The notes under the pieces were generated by a model that was not told where the DNA came from, searched no databases, and saw nothing but the letters and a program-made list of their open reading frames with translations. Positions 61,063 through 64,000 of a DNA stretch of 64,000 nucleotides are shown here, piece by piece (the stretch's first letter is position 1; the number at the start of each line of letters is the position of its first letter). The stretch is from Pseudomonas sp. MN1F (lineage in GTDB: Bacteria > Pseudomonadota > Gammaproteobacteria > Pseudomonadales > Pseudomonadaceae). The stretch is from contig NZ_VZII01000021.1 in assembly GCF_009391885.1 (NCBI RefSeq), forward strand, positions 37,888 to 101,887, written 5' to 3'. The position numbers and the translations under genes were made by a program.

Positions 61063-61078
61063 TGCAGCTGTTGTGCCA
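61063..61078 (-). promoter_or_regulatory. Sigma-54 (-24/-12) promoter of the SfnB-DszA-MetIQN operon
   Basis: The minus strand reads TGGCACAACAGCTGCA: TGGCACA at -24, GG-N10-GC spacing and CTGCA at -12. The start would lie near 61052, with a leader of about 24 bases. It has the same form as the site at 5409-5424. Confidence 0.87.
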
Positions 61079-61194
61079 GCCCCTGTTACCCAGCAAATCC
61101 GCGGGTTGCAGCTGACTGATGCTGATTATTCCTGTGTAAAAGCACTGACAACTGTTGCTGAGGTGTTTGCCCGGCAACAGTGGCATGGTCGGGT

Positions 61195-61569
61195 TCACTT
61201 GTGCAGTGCTTGCACCAGCTCTGCCTTGGTCATCTTCGAGCGTCCCTTGATGCCTTTGCTGCGCGCCTCCTTGAGCAGGCTGTCTTTGGTCTGGCTTTGC
61301 AGCGAGGTGCTCGATGTGCGGGCATGACCTTCGCGTGACTTGGCTGCTCGCTTGGCCGCGTCCGAGCGGGCGGTTTTCTGCTCGGCAGATGAGGTCTTGC
61401 TGCCCGAACCGCTCGACTTCTCGCCACCCCCGGACTGCTTGTTGACGGTGGCCCAGGCGCGCGCCTCGGCTTCATCCTTCGGCACGCCCTTATGCTCGTA
61501 GCTCTCCTCGATGTGCTCGGCCTTGCGCTTCTGCTTGTCGGTGTATTTGTCCTTGTCGCCGCGTGGCAT
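61195..61569 (-). CDS. Small basic protein with C-terminal Rho_N-type (SAP-like) domain
   Basis: This 124-aa protein starts at the ATG at 61569 behind AGGAGTGA. The N-terminal part (MPRGDKDKYTDKQKRKAEHI) is a charged helix found in Pseudomonas proteins often mis-labelled plasmid stabilisation or Rho factors. The middle (about 45-85) is Ser/Gly/Lys-rich and probably disordered. The C-terminal 35 residues (LLKEARSKGIKGRSKMTKAE) form a helix-extended loop-helix of Rho_N type, which binds nucleic acid. It stands alone between the sulfur operon and the MFS gene. Confidence 0.72.
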   Translation of the reverse strand: MPRGDKDKYTDKQKRKAEHIEESYEHKGVPKDEAEARAWATVNKQSGGGEKSSGSGSKTSSAEQKTARSDAAKRAAKSREGHARTSSTSLQSQTKDSLLKEARSKGIKGRSKMTKAELVQALHK

Positions 61570-61650
61570 GGCAGTCACTCCTGCAGGGTGTGTATGCACG
61601 GTTGAAGGCGCTGGGTGCGTGGAGTGCCATCGAATGGACGGGCGGCGTGC

Positions 61651-63120
61651 TCACGGCTCGCTGATCTGCGACAGCGGCCTGGCCACGTGTTCCAGCGAAC
61701 GCCGCTCGGCCGCCACGCCCCAGATTGCCTGGGTCAGGCCGGCGATGATCATCAGCGCCGCGCCAATCAGGTAACCGCACAGCACGTTGCTGCGCTCGCC
61801 GCTTTCGATCAGCGCACCGAACAAGGTTGGCCCGATCAGGCCACCCAGACCGGTACCGAAGGCATAGAACACGGCAATGGCCAGGGCGCGGATTTCCAGC
61901 GGAAAGGTCTCCGCCACCGTGAGGTAGGCCGAACTGGCCGCCGCCGAGGCGAAGAAAAAGATCACCATCCAGGCGATGGTCTGCTGGGTAACGTCGATCA
62001 GTTCCTGTTGGAACAGGTAGCCGCTGACGGCCAGCAGCACGCCCGAGACCAGGTAGGTCGAGCTGATCATGATGCGTCGGCCGACCACGTCGAACAGCCT
62101 GCCCAGCAGCAGCGGGCCGCAGAAGTTGCCCAGGGCGAAGGGCAGGATGTACCAGCCCACCTTGGCCGCTGGTACCCCGTAGAAGTCGGTCAGCACCAGC
62201 GCATAGGTAAAGAAGATCGCGTTATAGAAGAATGCCTGGGCGGTAAGCAAGGTCAGGCCTACCAGTGCGCGGCGCCGATGCTCGACGAACAGGCTGTGGA
62301 ACACCTCGCGCAATGGCGTATGGTCGCGGGCGCGCAGGCGCAGGGGAGGGGCCTGCAGTGGTGGGATCGCGATGCCGCGCGCATGGTAATGGCGTTCGAT
62401 GCCGGCGACGATGCGCTCTGCGTGTGCCGGCTGGTTGTGGATCATCAGCCAGCGCGGGCTTTCGGGGATCCACAGGCGCATCAGCATGATCAGCAAGCCC
62501 AGCACCGCGCCGATGCCGAAGCACAGGCGCCAGCCCAGATCGCCACCGACGACTATCGGGTCGAGCAGGACCACGGCACCAAGCGCACCGAGCGCTGCGC
62601 CGATCCAGAAGGTACCGTTGATGGTCAGGTCGACCCAGCCGCGATAGCGTGCCGGGGTGAATTCCTGGATAGTCGAGTTGATCGCCGTGTACTCGCCGCC
62701 GATGCCGGCGCCGGTGAGGAAGCGGAACAGCAGGAAGCTCCACAGGTTCCAGGAGAACGCGGTCGCTGCCGTGGCGCCGATGTACAGGAACAAAGTGATG
62801 AAGAACAGCCTGCGCCGCCCGAGGCGGTCCGTCAGCCAGCCGAAGAACAGCGCACCCAGGACCGCACCGGCGATATAGGTCGCGCCTGCCAGGCCGATGT
62901 CGGTGTTGCTCAGGTGCAGCGCAGGGCTGGCCTTGAGCGCGCCGGCCACCGAGCCCGCCAGGGTGACTTCCAGGCCGTCGAGCAGCCAGGTGATGCCCAG
63001 TGCCAGTACCAGCAGGGTGTGAAAGCGCGTCCACGGCAGGCGGTCGAGGCGAGCGGGGATGTCGGTGCTGTACAGGCGCTCCTGGGCAGCGCCGGTCTGC
63101 TGCAAGGCTTGTGTCGTCAC
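61651..63120 (-). CDS. MFS transporter, sugar/aromatic-acid H+ symporter type
   Basis: This 489-aa major facilitator has twelve helices, with the loop motifs GWLTDRLGRRRLFF (2-3 loop), ARYRGWVDLTING and LWIPESPRWLMIH, characteristic of the sugar-porter/AAHS branch. The substrate is unknown; no catabolic genes adjoin. The GTG at 63120 (with GAAGG seven bases upstream) is preferred over an in-frame TTG at 63138, which would overlap the small gene upstream. It lies 14 bases after that small gene, so the pair is probably co-transcribed. Confidence 0.83.
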   Translation of the reverse strand: MTTQALQQTGAAQERLYSTDIPARLDRLPWTRFHTLLVLALGITWLLDGLEVTLAGSVAGALKASPALHLSNTDIGLAGATYIAGAVLGALFFGWLTDRLGRRRLFFITLFLYIGATAATAFSWNLWSFLLFRFLTGAGIGGEYTAINSTIQEFTPARYRGWVDLTINGTFWIGAALGALGAVVLLDPIVVGGDLGWRLCFGIGAVLGLLIMLMRLWIPESPRWLMIHNQPAHAERIVAGIERHYHARGIAIPPLQAPPLRLRARDHTPLREVFHSLFVEHRRRALVGLTLLTAQAFFYNAIFFTYALVLTDFYGVPAAKVGWYILPFALGNFCGPLLLGRLFDVVGRRIMISSTYLVSGVLLAVSGYLFQQELIDVTQQTIAWMVIFFFASAAASSAYLTVAETFPLEIRALAIAVFYAFGTGLGGLIGPTLFGALIESGERSNVLCGYLIGAALMIIAGLTQAIWGVAAERRSLEHVARPLSQISEP

Positions 63121-63134
63121 TGCAATGCCTTCAT

Positions 63135-63284
63135 TCAACCGTCCGATTGCTCTTCTGGCGGAACCTGCTCCTCTGGCCAGTCTGGAGCTTCCTGTTGCGG
63201 TTGCGGTTCTGGCTTGGGCACGGGCTCGCCCGGATTGTGCGGCACTTCGTCGACATACGGGTCAGGGTGGTTGGGGTCGATCAT
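63135..63284 (-). CDS. 49-aa acidic, proline-rich protein
   Basis: This 49-aa product starts MIDPNHPDPYVDEVPHN and continues with Pro, Glu and Gln only (PKPEPQPQQEAPDWPEEQ). It has no hydrophobic core and is expected to be disordered. An AGGAGA ribosome site at ideal spacing precedes the ATG at 63284, which supports it as a real gene. It sits 14 bases upstream of the MFS gene. Function is unknown. Confidence 0.68.
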   Translation of the reverse strand: MIDPNHPDPYVDEVPHNPGEPVPKPEPQPQQEAPDWPEEQVPPEEQSDG

Positions 63285-63464
63285 GGCCTGTCTCCTGAAA
63301 GGATGGTTACCTCCTGTTAGGGCGTGCAGGTGCGTTGGCTGTTCAATCCGATTCGCCAGTGGCTGCGATGGTGTTTGCACTGGAGCGAGTGGGTCAAACG
63401 TGATTTGTTCTGTAGGCCAGCGGCGAAGGCTGAGATAATGAAGGCCAATCACAAGGGCCATGCC

Positions 63465-63878
63465 ATGCTGTCCATCTCCAATAACGTGCATCTGCCAGAT
63501 GCCGAGATCGAACTGACTTACATCCGCGCGCAAGGCGCAGGCGGGCAGAATGTCAACAAGGTGTCCAGCGCTGTGCACCTGCGGTTCGACATTCGCGCCT
63601 CGTCGCTGCCCGAGTTTTACAAGGAGCGGCTGCTGGCGCTGCGTGACAGCCGCATCACCGGCGATGGCGTGCTGATCATCAAGGCCCAACAGTACCGCAC
63701 CCAGGAGCAGAACCGCGCTGACGCATTGGCGCGTCTTGCCGAGTTGATCATCACTGCGGGCAAGGTCGAGAAGAAACGCCGGCCAACCAAGCCGACTCTG
63801 GGCTCGAAGACACGCCGGCTTGAAGGAAAAGCCAGGCGCAGTGATGTCAAGGCGGGGCGGGGAAAGGTGGAGTTCTAG
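63465..63878 (+). CDS. arfB: Ribosome-rescue peptidyl-tRNA hydrolase ArfB (YaeJ)
   Basis: This 137-aa protein has the release-factor catalytic motif GGQ at 26-28 in [14 protein letters not shown]. The basic, flexible C-terminal tail ([28 protein letters not shown]) inserts into the empty mRNA channel of stalled ribosomes. ArfB frees nascent chains on non-stop ribosomes. The length matches E. coli ArfB (140 aa). The ATG at 63465 is preferred; an ATG at 63438 would add nine residues. Confidence 0.9.
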   Translation: MLSISNNVHLPDAEIELTYIRAQGAGGQNVNKVSSAVHLRFDIRASSLPEFYKERLLALRDSRITGDGVLIIKAQQYRTQEQNRADALARLAELIITAGKVEKKRRPTKPTLGSKTRRLEGKARRSDVKAGRGKVEF

Positions 63879-63920
63879 AGTGAACCCGTTTTAACTGAGA
63901 GATGCATGCCTTGAGGTCTT

Positions 63921-64000
63921 CAGCGCCTGTGAGATCGAGCGCCGCCCGCGCGGCGCATCGCGAGCAAGCTCGCTCCTACATTTGTTGCAACGTGGCCATG
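63921..64000. repeat. REP element (P. putida type), cut by window end
   Basis: After arfB the sequence contains GCGAGCAAGCTCGCTCCTAC and TTGCAACGTGGCCATG, familiar from P. putida-group REP elements, plus CGCCGCCCGCGCGGCG, a self-complementary block. Parts recur at 27068-27083 and 31861-31881. Confidence 0.75.

Overview
The window is high-GC chromosomal DNA. Protein content, gene order and REP-type repeats at its right end point to the Pseudomonas putida group. I see no rRNA, tRNA, CRISPR array, insertion sequence or prophage.

Region 1 (1-24.1 kb) is an organosulfur-scavenging island. Two divergent operons share one control region holding back-to-back sigma-54 (-24/-12) promoters. The leftward operon encodes a DszC/SfnB-type flavin oxidoreductase, a heterodimeric ABC exporter with one degenerate ATP site, and the start of a luciferase-like monooxygenase (LLM) cut by the window edge. 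The rightward operon encodes a DszB-like sulfinate desulfinase, a class II aldolase-like protein, an SsuD-like LLM, and a complete peptide-type ABC importer. A third, leftward operon (22.7 to 13.9 kb) carries an SsuA-like binding protein, a secreted lipase-like hydrolase, an LLM, a second peptide-type binding protein, a TonB-dependent receptor and another LLM. Divergent from it lies an sfnR-like sigma-54 activator without a sensor domain.

Region 2 (24.2-34.9 kb) is mixed: an MFS exporter, two exported proteins of unknown function, a MocR-type regulator tail-to-tail with a divergent panB paralogue, an MsbA-type ABC exporter, the potassium transporter kup and a 2-oxoglutarate/Fe(II) oxygenase.

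Region 3 (35-39.7 kb) is a BMP-family (nucleoside/purine-type) ABC importer that reads into the oxygenase.

Region 4 (40-48.6 kb) is a LysR-divergent operon with a semialdehyde dehydrogenase, an M19 'dipeptidase' lacking key metal ligands, a BCCT transporter, an unrecognised 572-aa protein, a DUF3726-type protein and a RidA protein. It looks like catabolism of an unidentified betaine or amine.

Region 5 (48.7-55.9 kb) holds a small gene coupled to xthA, and a leftward operon with a thiamine-diphosphate enzyme plus a three-subunit PaoABC-like molybdenum aldehyde oxidoreductase. A cupin gene is divergent.

Region 6 (55.9-61.1 kb) is a second sulfur operon: an SfnB-family oxidoreductase, a DszA/NtaA-type LLM and MetI-MetQ-MetN, preceded by another near-consensus sigma-54 promoter. 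The window closes with a Rho_N-like small protein, an MFS transporter, a 49-aa acidic/proline-rich protein, arfB and a REP element.

Taken together, regions 1 and 6 look like one SfnR/sigma-54 regulon. It would import lipophilic organosulfur compounds across both membranes, oxidise them with a large set of flavin monooxygenases, and release sulfite, partly through a DszB-like desulfinase. That reading is inference; the motifs, promoters and gene order are seen directly.
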